Source: Intrasporangiaceae bacterium (GTDB lineage: Bacteria; Actinomycetota; Actinomycetes; Actinomycetales; Dermatophilaceae). Taken from it: a stretch of DNA of 39,436 nucleotides. Positions 1 through 8,307 of this stretch are shown here, one piece after another. The DNA lies in assembly GCA_021324575.1 (NCBI GenBank), contig JAJPIW010000003.1:1-39436 (forward strand). Reading direction: 5' to 3'. Both the position numbers and the translations under genes were made by a program. Under the pieces are notes generated by a model. That model was given only the letters and a program-made list of their open reading frames with translations. It was not told the origin of the DNA and made no database searches. Each line of letters begins with the position of its first letter. Within the stretch, counting starts at the first letter, position 1.

Positions 1-107
1 CGGTCGGCCGGACGAGGACCTCCACCACGCTGTGACCGCTCTACGGGCTGGGTTGGTCGGTGCGGGGCGCAGCGCCGAGCGGGATACCGCCACGGCAGCC
101 GCCCTGC
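1..107. repeat. Terminal direct repeat (circular overlap)
   Basis: Bases 1-107 are identical to 39330-39436. An exact overlap of this size at both ends is what an assembler leaves when it closes a circle. The reading frame entering at 39436 continues in phase at the start, giving one 456-codon gene over the joint. The unique molecule is therefore about 39,329 bp. A true terminally redundant linear replicon is possible but less likely, since a gene spans the joint and no telomere-like palindromes are seen. Confidence 0.95.
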
Positions 108-586
108 AGTACGCGGACCAGCTCGGGACGTTGTATGCCGCGCGTGTCGTCGACGTCGTCGATAACCGGCTTGCGGTTATCTCTGCCCGCCGGCTCGTCT
201 CCGAGCTTGAGCGGCCCATCCCGACTGACGTCATCCAAGCCGCCCGTTCCGGACGTTGGGTTCCGCTGCCGACGCACGCCAACGCAGCACAAGCCATCAC
301 CAGCACCGCCCTGGCCGCCGTACGCCAGCCGGGCGTCCTGTCTGCGCCCGTCCGGACTGCCCAGCCGGAGCTGGGCATGGATAGGTACACGCGCGACGCG
401 GATCCGCTCACCGGCGGAGGGACCCTCGACCCTGAGGCCGCCGCCGCCCGGCGGGCTTCAGCCGCAGGGTTCTCCCGGTCGACCAGAGCGATGCTCTCAT
501 CCGCGACCAACTCGCCGGCGGTCGATCGCGTCCCCAGGAGCGGCCCCGCTCAAAGCCCCGAGCAGAACACCCGGCGGCACCGCTAG
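1..586 (+). CDS. 456-aa transfer-region protein, C-terminal part (gene starts at 38545)
   Basis: This is the 3' part of the gene beginning at GTG 38545. Joined across the circle (785 + 586 nt) it encodes 456 residues. I do not recognise the family. The protein is Ala/Arg-rich, mostly helical in appearance, with no signal peptide or membrane segment. Near the end is the segment ASAAGFSRSTRAML (nt 455-496, residues about 414-427), followed by exactly 29 residues ending in a basic RRHR tail. The primase at 4488-7232 has the same motif at the same distance from its C-terminus. The gene lies between the resolvase pair and mobC, which points to a role in DNA transfer or processing. The shared tail may be a T4SS export or docking signal; this is inference. 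Confidence 0.8.
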   Translation, partial: GRPDEDLHHAVTALRAGLVGAGRSAERDTATAAALQYADQLGTLYAARVVDVVDNRLAVISARRLVSELERPIPTDVIQAARSGRWVPLPTHANAAQAITSTALAAVRQPGVLSAPVRTAQPELGMDRYTRDADPLTGGGTLDPEAAAARRASAAGFSRSTRAMLSSATNSPAVDRVPRSGPAQSPEQNTRRHR

Positions 587-856
587 CTCCGACCGGAGAT
601 CCCAGTCGCCCCTTTGGACCCGGCCCGCCCGGTGACGTGTGCCGGCACCACCCCTCGCCGCTCTTTGGATGTGGCTCGGGGTCACGAATCCCGCCACCAT
701 TCCCCGATAGTCCAATCGGCGGGAGCAAGCTATAGGTTAGGGTGCCTCTTAGGCTGGTCCCGCTTCGCGGAACCCGGCCTGGCGAGGCACCCCGAAAGAG
801 CCGATCGCGCTGGCGTGACGCGCGATCGGTGCAGACCTAGAGAGGAGGTGGCGGGG
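587..856. other. Candidate oriT region before mobC
   Basis: This 270-bp non-coding stretch before mobC and the relaxase has the dyad structure expected of an origin of transfer. A perfect 10-bp inverted repeat CCGATCGCGC / GCGCGATCGG lies at 801-810 and 820-829 with a 9-nt loop. A wider one, GGTGCCTC / GAGGCACC (741-748, 784-791), encloses AGGC / GCCT (751-754, 777-780) and a CCGC-TTC-GCGG hairpin (760-770). Relaxosome operons commonly carry oriT just upstream of mobC. The nick site cannot be fixed by reading alone; the 801-829 repeat could instead be an operator for MobC. Confidence 0.55.
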
Positions 857-1261
857 ATGGTGGAGCAGCGCGAGGGGCATTACCGGCGGCGTTTGACGGT
901 GGGCCGGCGGGAGCACCGGACGGTGATCCGCCACAGCGATGAGGAGTGGGCGCGGGTGGCCACGATGGCGCAGGCCCAGGGCGTGAGCGTGCCGCGGCTG
1001 TACGAGCGGGCGATGTGGGCGGGGGATGTGGTCGCGGCCGCGCGGTTGTCGCGGGTGGTGGGGGAGCTGGGTTTGATTCTGCGGGTGGTGTCGAACAGTG
1101 CGAACAACCTGAACCAGTTGGCGAAGGTGGCCAACTCGACCGGGGAGGTGTCCGGGCCTCAGGTCTTGGCCGCGGCCCGGCACCTGGACGGTCAGCTGGA
1201 GCGGCTGCGGGGGACGCTGGCGGGCCTGTCCCGTGGCGAGCTGTTCGAGGATGAGCAGTGA
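857..1261 (+). CDS. mobC: MobC-like relaxosome accessory protein
   Basis: This 134-residue protein helps the relaxase bind and melt oriT. The N-terminal half is basic, and the C-terminal half carries the pattern typical of the MobC family (SNSANNLNQLAKVAN, then a helical tail). ATG 857 is chosen because GGAGG at 844-848 stands 8 nt upstream; a GTG at 848 and longer upstream extensions lack support. The stop TGA (1259-1261) overlaps the GTG start of the relaxase, so the two are translationally coupled. The dyads just upstream are likely its target. Confidence 0.85.
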   Translation: MVEQREGHYRRRLTVGRREHRTVIRHSDEEWARVATMAQAQGVSVPRLYERAMWAGDVVAAARLSRVVGELGLILRVVSNSANNLNQLAKVANSTGEVSGPQVLAAARHLDGQLERLRGTLAGLSRGELFEDEQ

Positions 1262-2937
1262 TCGGCGCGCCGTCGACGATGGTCGTTCACGTGGCCAAGG
1301 CCGGCAAGGACATGCCGGGGCTGCTGCGCTACCTGTACGGTCCGGGCAAGTCCGACGAGCACACGAACCAGCGGATGATCACCTCCTCGACGGGGCTCGC
1401 CGAGGCCTATCCCGGGGCGTTAACCTCGAGTGAGGCGAGCGAGCTCGGCCGGGTCGTCGACCTGTCCTGGCGGGACCAGATGGCCGAGGCGTCGGCCCTG
1501 GCCGGGGTGGGCCGGGGTGGGGTGTCGCGGGCGACGTTGCGAACCGGGGGAGGGCCGGGCACAGTCGAGGACTCGGACAAGCAGCACGTCTACCACCTGA
1601 TCGCGTCGCTACCTCCGGGGAGCCAGTGGACCGACCAGCAGTGGGCGGTGATCGCGGAGGACCTGGTGACCGGGATGGGGTTCACCGAGGGGCCGGAGGA
1701 CGACCGGGGCTGTCGCTGGATGGCCGTCGGGCACGGTCGGTCCGCCGGCGGGAACGAGCACATCCACATCGCTGTGAACCTGGTCCGGCAGGACGGGCAC
1801 CGGGCCTCGGTCCACAACGACTTCGTGCGCGTGCGGCAGGTGCGTGAGTCGATCGAGCAGACCCGCGACTTCGTCCTGCCGCTGCACGACAAGGGCCGGG
1901 CCCCGGTCCGGTCGTTGCCGGGGTACTCCCAGGCTGAACACGCCCGCGCCAGGGAGCGGGCCCGGGATGGTGGCTCGGCCTTGCCAGACCGGGTGTTGCT
2001 GCACCAGGTCCTGCGGGCCGCGGCCGGGTCCTCCCGCACTGAGGCGGAGTGGATCGAGACGGTCCTGGCGGCCGGGGACGGTATCGAGATGGAGGCCGCC
2101 CGGTGGGCACCCGGCGGCCGCGAGGAGGCCACCGGGTACAAGATCCGGCTCGGCGACGGCCCGTGGTTGTCGGCCTCGGCGATCGCGCCGGACCTGACTT
2201 TGGGCAAGTTGCGGCCGCAGTGGGCCGATGCTGAGACCGATGACTCCCGCGCCCGGGCGCGGGCCCTGTGGCGGGAAGAGGCGGACCTGCCGGCCGTGCA
2301 CACGCCCGCACGACCATCGCAGGATCTCGACGCAGCCGAGGCGGCTCTGGCCGAGTGGGCTGCCGACCTGCGGGCTGCCGACCCGGACGACCGCGCGCTG
2401 TGGCGGCAGGCCAGCCAAGACGCGGCGGCGGTCACCTCGAGTATGTCCCGCTCCCCGGGCCCCGCCGGAGAGGCCCTGGCCGGCGCGGCGCAGACCCTAT
2501 CCCGGCAGAGCTTGGCCGTCGCCGGGGAGCAGGCGCCCGCCCCAAGACCCCACTTCGGGCCGAGACCGGCACAGCTCGCGGTCCGGCACATGCAGATCGC
2601 GCTCCGGGCCGGGGGCACCGACAGCCACCCGGGCTGGGTGGCGGTGCTCCAACAGCTGCGCCAGGTCCTCTCGGCGATCGAGGCCGCCCGCCGGGCCCGG
2701 CAGGAACTCGTCGCCGCGACCCAACTGGCGGGCGCCCGCCGCGTGGTCAGCGACGCCGAACAGCACGCTCGGGCCCAGTACCGCACCAACGACCTGGACG
2801 GCCTCAGGGAGGCCCGCAGAGCCCGGGAGACCAGCATGGTCCCCGGACGGGCTGCGGCCGCCACAGGGACGCTGTCTACGCGTCCTGAGCCACGACGCGC
2901 AACTGCTGCGGAGCCGAGACGGCATCGAGGCCGCTAA
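1258..2937 (+). CDS. Relaxase / mobilization nuclease (MOBP-like)
   Basis: This 559-residue protein should cut one strand at oriT, stay bound to the 5' end and guide it into the T4SS. The N-terminal 210 residues match the relaxase/mobilization nuclease fold. A Tyr-containing motif near residue 27 (LLRYLYG) is a plausible nucleophile. The metal-binding histidine motif is NEHIHIAVNLV near residue 165. The C-terminal half is a long helical Ala/Arg-rich region ending in a basic tail (RRHRGR), as is common for T4SS-exported relaxases. It starts at GTG 1258 overlapping the mobC stop; an internal ATG at 1279 is an alternative. It ends only 3 bp from the convergent protease gene. Confidence 0.9.
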   Translation: MIGAPSTMVVHVAKAGKDMPGLLRYLYGPGKSDEHTNQRMITSSTGLAEAYPGALTSSEASELGRVVDLSWRDQMAEASALAGVGRGGVSRATLRTGGGPGTVEDSDKQHVYHLIASLPPGSQWTDQQWAVIAEDLVTGMGFTEGPEDDRGCRWMAVGHGRSAGGNEHIHIAVNLVRQDGHRASVHNDFVRVRQVRESIEQTRDFVLPLHDKGRAPVRSLPGYSQAEHARARERARDGGSALPDRVLLHQVLRAAAGSSRTEAEWIETVLAAGDGIEMEAARWAPGGREEATGYKIRLGDGPWLSASAIAPDLTLGKLRPQWADAETDDSRARARALWREEADLPAVHTPARPSQDLDAAEAALAEWAADLRAADPDDRALWRQASQDAAAVTSSMSRSPGPAGEALAGAAQTLSRQSLAVAGEQAPAPRPHFGPRPAQLAVRHMQIALRAGGTDSHPGWVAVLQQLRQVLSAIEAARRARQELVAATQLAGARRVVSDAEQHARAQYRTNDLDGLREARRARETSMVPGRAAAATGTLSTRPEPRRATAAEPRRHRGR

Positions 2938-2940
2938 CGG

Positions 2941-4206
2941 CTAGGCGCCGAACCTCAGGTTAAACGCGCTCCCGAAGACGGAAAGGGCTTTGGTTACGGG
3001 GATCCATTTGACCTGTGAGTAGCACTTCCGTCCCGTCGTCACCCCTGTGCAGGGCACTTCCGTGGTACCAGTGCTGATGATCCCTCGAGCGCTGACCTGG
3101 AAGTTCAGGACACTTACGACTAGGAAGACTGGCCCGCCACTGTCACCCGTGCCGGCGGCGTTCGTGCCATCGGTTCGACTCCCCTGAACGACGCCACTTA
3201 CGGTGTAGCTGCCAATGGTCTCGGTGGTGTTGGTGTTGGTGACCTTGATCGAGCACCTGGCACCACTGAAGGATCCTGAGGTGCACACCATGTCATTCAG
3301 GAGACTGTTCCCCTTGGACAGGACAACGTAGCTATCGGCTCCGTTCCAGGCCCCGATGTACGTCCTGTTGCCCGATGAGCCCACGTTGATCATCATCGAG
3401 TCGCTGCCTTGGGATGCCCCCACTGTGCCGGCGACATTTCCGATGTTCGTACCGGCACCGTTGTAGACCTGCATGCCGTTACTGCCGCAGTGGGCGGCAG
3501 AGAGAAGGTAGGAGTGGGTGCCATCGGTGGCCCCGAACCCGGAGGTGCATGACGCAGTCGCGCCGACGCGGATCCTGGCCCCGCCGAAATACGGCGAGGT
3601 GTCAGCTTGACGTCCAGCTAAAGGGACGTCCTCCTCTCCTGGTACCAAGACGAGGGGGATGTCGGTTAGCCGGGTCTTAGCCGTCAGACTGCTGGAGCCC
3701 GTGTCGCCGGTGGCGATCTCGATGTGACTTCCGTCGGGCGCTGGGCTGAACGAGTAGGACCGCTCCTCGGCTGGGACCTTGCGGAGCTGTTCGTCCGCGA
3801 CGATGGCGTCGATTGCGCTTTGCATCTCAGCCAGGGAGTACTTCGAGGGCTGCACATCGATGCCGATCCCGCCTTTTCGGATCGCCTCGAGCATGGTGGA
3901 GAGCCCTGGTGCCACCTCGCCCTTCCAGACAAGGACGAGTTTGTTTTGATCCTGCTCAACGGCCAAGCTGGTGTATCCCTCATACCCCTCGGCTTGGATC
4001 GCATCGAGGATTTTGTTGCCGGCTATGTCGAGCGGGACCTGCGCCTCCATGATGGCGTCGGCGCCCGGCGCCGAATCGTCAGTAGGAACCACTGGTCGGG
4101 TTCCCCCGGGGGGAGAACCAGCGATTGCCATGGTCGGAACTGCGATCGATAGCGCCACAACGCCCACAAGGGCTAGGAGCCGCTTCTTGATAGCTGACTT
4201 CGGCAT
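2941..4206 (-). CDS. Secreted trypsin-like serine protease (S1 family)
   Basis: This 421-residue preproprotein has an N-terminal signal peptide (basic KKR, hydrophobic to about residue 29), a pro-region to about 200, and a chymotrypsin-fold protease domain. The triad is visible: His239 in LSAAHCG, Asp269 in GSDSMM and Ser356 in GTGDSGGP. Six cysteines in the mature part suggest disulfides. ATG 4206 is preferred over longer starts because GGGAGG lies a few bases upstream and the signal peptide begins there. It follows the primase on the same strand after 281 bp. It could process cell-surface or T4SS components, or be cargo. The alpha-lytic-like pro-region plus protease layout is typical of actinobacterial exoenzymes. 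Confidence 0.88.
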   Translation of the reverse strand: MPKSAIKKRLLALVGVVALSIAVPTMAIAGSPPGGTRPVVPTDDSAPGADAIMEAQVPLDIAGNKILDAIQAEGYEGYTSLAVEQDQNKLVLVWKGEVAPGLSTMLEAIRKGGIGIDVQPSKYSLAEMQSAIDAIVADEQLRKVPAEERSYSFSPAPDGSHIEIATGDTGSSSLTAKTRLTDIPLVLVPGEEDVPLAGRQADTSPYFGGARIRVGATASCTSGFGATDGTHSYLLSAAHCGSNGMQVYNGAGTNIGNVAGTVGASQGSDSMMINVGSSGNRTYIGAWNGADSYVVLSKGNSLLNDMVCTSGSFSGARCSIKVTNTNTTETIGSYTVSGVVQGSRTDGTNAAGTGDSGGPVFLVVSVLNFQVSARGIISTGTTEVPCTGVTTGRKCYSQVKWIPVTKALSVFGSAFNLRFGA

Positions 4207-4327
4207 GTTCCCTCCCGAATCCTTCAAACCCCCACCTTTTGCAGGGTACCGCTGCGCTGTTGCTGGGGGAAGGGCCCTAGGGGTGCGCAGCGTCGGTGCC
4301 GGGCTCTGGTCAGCCAATGGTGGGCCA

Positions 4328-4396
4328 GCGCCGCAGGGTCCGAGGTCGATCGAGGTCCTGACCGGGTCGAGTGGCCGCCCAGGCCGGTGCACCCGG
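4328..4396 (-). pseudogene. Degenerate second copy of the primase C-terminal tail
   Basis: Read on the minus strand, this 23-codon stretch matches the last 23 residues of the primase gap-free at 15 of 23 positions; both contain PGQ-x-L-x-RPRT-x-RR. At DNA level about two thirds of the bases agree. The stretch has no start of its own and lies about 90 bp beyond the primase stop (4488). It looks like an old tandem duplication of the gene's 3' end, or a former longer C-terminus cut off by a new stop. Confidence 0.5.
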
Positions 4397-4487
4397 CGAC
4401 GTCCAGCCGCCGCGGCGAGTCGGCTTGGTCCTGGTCTGCAGGCCCATGAGCGCCGCTGAGCGGGGGCCGATGCTCACGGTCAGGTCC

Positions 4488-7232
4488 TCAGCGCCGCTGA
4501 GTCCGTGGCCGGCCAAGGGTCTGGCCAGGCTGTGTTGCGGGTCGGGCGGGGGTCCCTGCCCGGCACTGGGCGTCGACGAGCATGTCGCGGGTCGGGCGGG
4601 AGAACCCGGCGCCGGATGCCTGCCGGGCGACGGTGGCTTCCTCGGACACGGTCGCGCCCGGCGCCACCGCACCCCGGTCGTATCGCCGCGCCGGCGCTTG
4701 CTCAACGGCAGCTTTCGCCGCGGCGGCGTCGAAGTCGCCGCCGCGGCCGGCGGCTTGCTCGCGGCCGGTGATGGCCCGCTGCGCGGTCGCATCGAGGTCC
4801 TCCGCGCGCGCCGGCGATGCCGTCCTCTCGGCCGCGACCTGGGAGTGGTCGTCCAGGACGTCGAGGCGATCGGCCACGGTGCGGGCCTGGTCGGCGCGCT
4901 CGAGGAGCTGGTCGACGCTCGTGGTGGTGTAGCGGGCCAGCTGGTCGCGGTCGGCGTCAGCCGGCAGCGCGGCCGCGACCCGGTCTTGGGTAGCGGCGAG
5001 TTCGTCGAACGCGTCGGCGTCGCCGGCCCGCAGCGGCCCGCGCAGGTCGCGCAGGGTGTTGTCGATGACTGCCACACCTGCGGTGGGTGCGGCATCACCG
5101 ACGTCGAGCAGGGTCCGGAACATCTCGGGGTCGTCGCGCCATAGCTGGGCGGGGTCGCTGCCTCGCAGCATCGGCAGCGCCCGGGCGTCGACGCCGCGCT
5201 CGGTGAGCATCCAGAAGTCGGCCTCGGTGGCCTTGGACCCGGCCGGGTCGCCGTCCAGGGCAGTCCACACCCGGCCGCCGGAGCGGGCGGCCAGCGTGTC
5301 CGCCTGGGTGGCGGTCAGGGCGGTGCCCAACGGTGCGACGCCGGCGTAGCGGCCTTGTCCGGCAACGGTGGTGGCGATCGCGTCGAAGGGCCCTTCGACG
5401 CGGACCAATCGGGCCCCTTCGGGGGCCTCATGTAGGCCCAGGAGGTGGTCGCCCTTGGTGTATGCCGGCGTCTCGCCGGTGTTGACGTACTTAGGGGCCT
5501 GCGGCGACCCGGACAGGTCCCGGCCGACAAAGCCGAGGACCTGGCCGTCGTCGTCGCGGATGGACACCGTCGCCCGGTCGCGGAAGGCGTCGACGACGTT
5601 GCCGCGTGAGGAGACTCGGCCCAGCCCGGCGGCGACGATCTCTTCATCGGAGGCGCCGCCGCGGCGCAGCTGGTCGGTCAGTCCGGTCCAGCCGGCCGGG
5701 GCGTACCCGAGCTGCCACCGGCCCCCGGCGACGACGTCGGCGCCTAGCCGGCTCTGGAGGTATTGGCCACCCTTGCTGTTCGGTGTGGCCTGGCTGGCGA
5801 AGTAGTCCGCGGCCTGCCCGTTCAACTCGATGGTTCGCTCGCGAGTGATGGGGCCCTCCACGTCCGTGCCGGGCCCCGGTCGGGTCAGGGTCGGGTGGTC
5901 GTAGGCGGTCCAGTAGTGCAGGCCGCGCTCTTGCCAGTCCAGCGCCTTCCAGGTCGCCTTCGCCTGCTCAGGGGATGTTCCTGCCGGCAGGACGGCGGCG
6001 TGGCTTGCCTCAGCCATAGCCCAGGCGGCCGCCCGGTGGGCGCGCTCCTCCGCGGTGGACGCCTTGCTCGGAGCCATACCGCGCTCCGACGCGTCCACCG
6101 CGGAGGCTCCCACCCGGGCGGCGGGGGGAGGGGGTGCGCCCTTCCCGGGTGGGAGTGTGCGGGCCTGCTGGGTGTCGTACTGCTTCCAGAACAGGTCGGT
6201 CTTGGTTTGCATCGGTAGGTCGTCCCAGGAGCGTTGAACGGTGCCCTCGGCGCCTCGGGCCGGCCCGCCGGCGTCAGCCTCCCATGCGGCCCGTGCTATC
6301 GACCACGCCTGGCGCCGGTGCGTTGCTTCATCCGGGGTAGCGGCTTTGGTTGGGGAGACGCCTCGATCGTGGTTCTCCCGGTAGGCAGGGAGAACCCTGG
6401 CCGGGGCGGGGCCCGCTGAGGCCCCCGCTAGCTGGTCGAACACCGCGCGGTCCACCTGGCCGTCGCCGGCCTCCCACGCCGGGACATAGCCCAGCGCGGT
6501 GCGACTGGGCAGGACCAGGCTGTCGACCGGCACGTGGGCGCCGGTCACTGTGGGGACGTAGTGGGCGCCGTCGTCGCCCGGCACGGGCCCACCGGTTGCC
6601 AGCACGGGAAGGTCGGCGTCGGCGGTGCGCATGACTAGTGGCACCGCTGCGCCCGCCGAAGCACCGATCAAGGCCTCCTCGACGCGCGCGGTGTCATTGG
6701 CGCTGGTCGAGGCGGCATCGGCCGCGGCGTTGGCCTGCGCGTCGCTGACGGCAGCCGCGACAGTCGCGCCCAGGTCCACGCCATGTCTCTGCCGGCTGTG
6801 AGTGTTCAGGTCGGCGGCGGCTACTGCGGCGTCCTTGTCGGCGGGGTCGTCCGCGAGGTCGCGAAGCGCGGTCTCCCACGCAGCCGCGGTCCGCCCCGCA
6901 TCCGATCCCGCCGGGGCGCGGTCGTAGTACCGCTGGGCCGCCGCGCTCAAAGGGCGATCGCGGTCGGGATCCCGGGTCGGGTCCGGGCGCGCAGGTGGAA
7001 CGGCGATGGTCGCGTCGTCGCGGCTCTCCTCACGGCCCGCCTCCGATCGGTCGGCGAGGGTGGCGCGGCCAAGGAGGAGGTGCTCACGCAGGGCTTGGGC
7101 GGCTGCCCGGTCGCGCTCAGCGCCGGATCGGGAGATCCGCTCGACGAGCTGCGCGACACCGGTCAGTGCGGTGCGCAGGCTCTGGTCGAGGTGGTGCCCG
7201 ATCTCGAACTCTTCGTGCATGTGCTGACTCAT
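4488..7232 (-). CDS. DnaG-like TOPRIM primase of the transfer operon
   Basis: This 914-residue protein probably primes the complementary strand of transferred DNA. Residues 460-600 resemble the DnaG core N-terminal part (RATVSIRDDDGQVLGFVGRD, then PKYVNTGET). The TOPRIM domain follows, with Glu613 in RVEGPFDA and Asp660/Asp662 in ALDGDPAGS. No N-terminal zinc ribbon is seen. Instead residues 286-355 and 380-447 are two diverged copies of one module (RG-x2-P-[ST]-KA, HR-x3-AW, later W-x15-W-x2-Y). The tail holds ASGAGFSRPTRDML (872-885) and 29 more residues ending TQRR, shared with the 456-aa protein. AAGGAG stands 10 nt before ATG 7232, which lies 3 nt after the DUF4913 gene. Conjugative primases such as Sog and RP4 TraC are exported, so export is plausible here. 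Confidence 0.82.
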   Translation of the reverse strand: MSQHMHEEFEIGHHLDQSLRTALTGVAQLVERISRSGAERDRAAAQALREHLLLGRATLADRSEAGREESRDDATIAVPPARPDPTRDPDRDRPLSAAAQRYYDRAPAGSDAGRTAAAWETALRDLADDPADKDAAVAAADLNTHSRQRHGVDLGATVAAAVSDAQANAAADAASTSANDTARVEEALIGASAGAAVPLVMRTADADLPVLATGGPVPGDDGAHYVPTVTGAHVPVDSLVLPSRTALGYVPAWEAGDGQVDRAVFDQLAGASAGPAPARVLPAYRENHDRGVSPTKAATPDEATHRRQAWSIARAAWEADAGGPARGAEGTVQRSWDDLPMQTKTDLFWKQYDTQQARTLPPGKGAPPPPAARVGASAVDASERGMAPSKASTAEERAHRAAAWAMAEASHAAVLPAGTSPEQAKATWKALDWQERGLHYWTAYDHPTLTRPGPGTDVEGPITRERTIELNGQAADYFASQATPNSKGGQYLQSRLGADVVAGGRWQLGYAPAGWTGLTDQLRRGGASDEEIVAAGLGRVSSRGNVVDAFRDRATVSIRDDDGQVLGFVGRDLSGSPQAPKYVNTGETPAYTKGDHLLGLHEAPEGARLVRVEGPFDAIATTVAGQGRYAGVAPLGTALTATQADTLAARSGGRVWTALDGDPAGSKATEADFWMLTERGVDARALPMLRGSDPAQLWRDDPEMFRTLLDVGDAAPTAGVAVIDNTLRDLRGPLRAGDADAFDELAATQDRVAAALPADADRDQLARYTTTSVDQLLERADQARTVADRLDVLDDHSQVAAERTASPARAEDLDATAQRAITGREQAAGRGGDFDAAAAKAAVEQAPARRYDRGAVAPGATVSEEATVARQASGAGFSRPTRDMLVDAQCRAGTPARPATQPGQTLGRPRTQRR

Positions 7233-7235
7233 CGC

Positions 7236-8303
7236 CTACGCTCCTTCGCTGCGGATGAGGTCGACCCGACTGGGCTGTCGGGGCGACTCAGGGTCGGTGT
7301 GGAACTGGCCGGCCTCTGGTGGCTGGCTGAGCCAGGTTTCCTGCTGCTGGTGGACCGTTTCGTGCCGGGTCGCAGCGCAGCCGGCGAACGTGCCGTCCTC
7401 GGCGGTCAACGTCCTCATGTGGACGTCGAGGTGGTCTCGCCACCAGGTGGAAAGCGCCGGGGCGGGCTCACGGCGCATCACCTCGAAGGCCTCCCAGACG
7501 GCCTCCAGGCGGGCGATTGCTTCACTGTGCCGCCACCAGGTGGCGCACCACTTGCCCTGGCTCGGTCGGTGCCGCCAGTTCGGCAGCACGTATCCCTCTA
7601 CGAACGCGTCCAAGGATGCGAACTCCGTGACGATCGGGGCCCCGGGCCGGTCGACGGCCCGGGCCGCCCCGGCGAGGGCCTCTCCGGCCCGGGACAGCGC
7701 CCGCTCGGCCGACTCCACCGCGGCCCGGGCGCTGAGCACGGCTGCAGCCTCGTGGGACGGCTCTTGGCGCACCTCGAGGAGGTATGCCTCGGCCGCGGTG
7801 AGCTCGGCCTCGGTGTGGGCGCGGGCCTCCTCGGCGTCGACCAGCGCGGCCCGGGCGGCCTCGACGGCTCGCTCGGCCTTCTCGACCTTGACCCGTGCGG
7901 CCACCTGCGCTCCGGGGGTGCCGGCGCGGTGGCCGCCGGTCAGATCCTTTTCGGCGGCTGACGCGGCCTCGAGCGCGCCCTCGGCGTCGTCGACGGCCCG
8001 CTGGCGGGCCGTCACCGTTTGTGACCGGCGTTGAGCCGCCGCCCGCGCCGCGCTGGCCGCCGCTTCGGCGCCGGCGAGGCGGGGGCCGATGGTGGGTGCG
8101 GCGTCCTGCACCTCCCGGAGCCGGGCCTGGGCGACGCCTAGCGCCGCAGCGGCGTCCAGCGCGGCGTCCTCGGCGGCTGCCACAGTCGGCGTCGACGCCG
8201 TCGTCGACGAGGACGACTCGAGCAAGGAGGGGTGCGGGTCGAAGGAGTCGGCGGGGAGGCTGTGGAGGGCGGTGACGTTGCCGGTGGTCTTGTTGTTCCG
8301 CAT
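7236..8303 (-). CDS. DUF4913-domain protein with long coiled-coil region
   Basis: This 355-residue protein has no signal peptide. Residues about 50-230 are an Ala/Glu/Arg-rich heptad-like stretch, probably coiled coil. The C-terminal third matches the DUF4913 pattern (NWRHRPSQGKWCATWW, then WEAFEVMRREPAPALSTWWRDH), a Trp-rich domain found next to coupling proteins in actinobacterial conjugative elements. ATG 8303 lies 4 nt after the coupling-protein stop. The role is unknown; by position between the coupling protein and primase it may deliver substrates to the channel. Confidence 0.8.
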   Translation of the reverse strand: MRNNKTTGNVTALHSLPADSFDPHPSLLESSSSTTASTPTVAAAEDAALDAAAALGVAQARLREVQDAAPTIGPRLAGAEAAASAARAAAQRRSQTVTARQRAVDDAEGALEAASAAEKDLTGGHRAGTPGAQVAARVKVEKAERAVEAARAALVDAEEARAHTEAELTAAEAYLLEVRQEPSHEAAAVLSARAAVESAERALSRAGEALAGAARAVDRPGAPIVTEFASLDAFVEGYVLPNWRHRPSQGKWCATWWRHSEAIARLEAVWEAFEVMRREPAPALSTWWRDHLDVHMRTLTAEDGTFAGCAATRHETVHQQQETWLSQPPEAGQFHTDPESPRQPSRVDLIRSEGA

Positions 8304-8307
8304 CGGG

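Noticed and set aside
1590-2864. Long open frame opposite the relaxase (424 codons)
   Set aside because: Antisense shadow in GC-rich DNA; amino-acid content is Arg/Ser/Ala noise and the plus-strand relaxase is clear.
4310-5098. A 262-codon minus-strand frame overlapping the primase end
   Set aside because: It is a shadow of the primase gene in another phase. Only its last part (4328-4396) is of interest, as the tail duplication.
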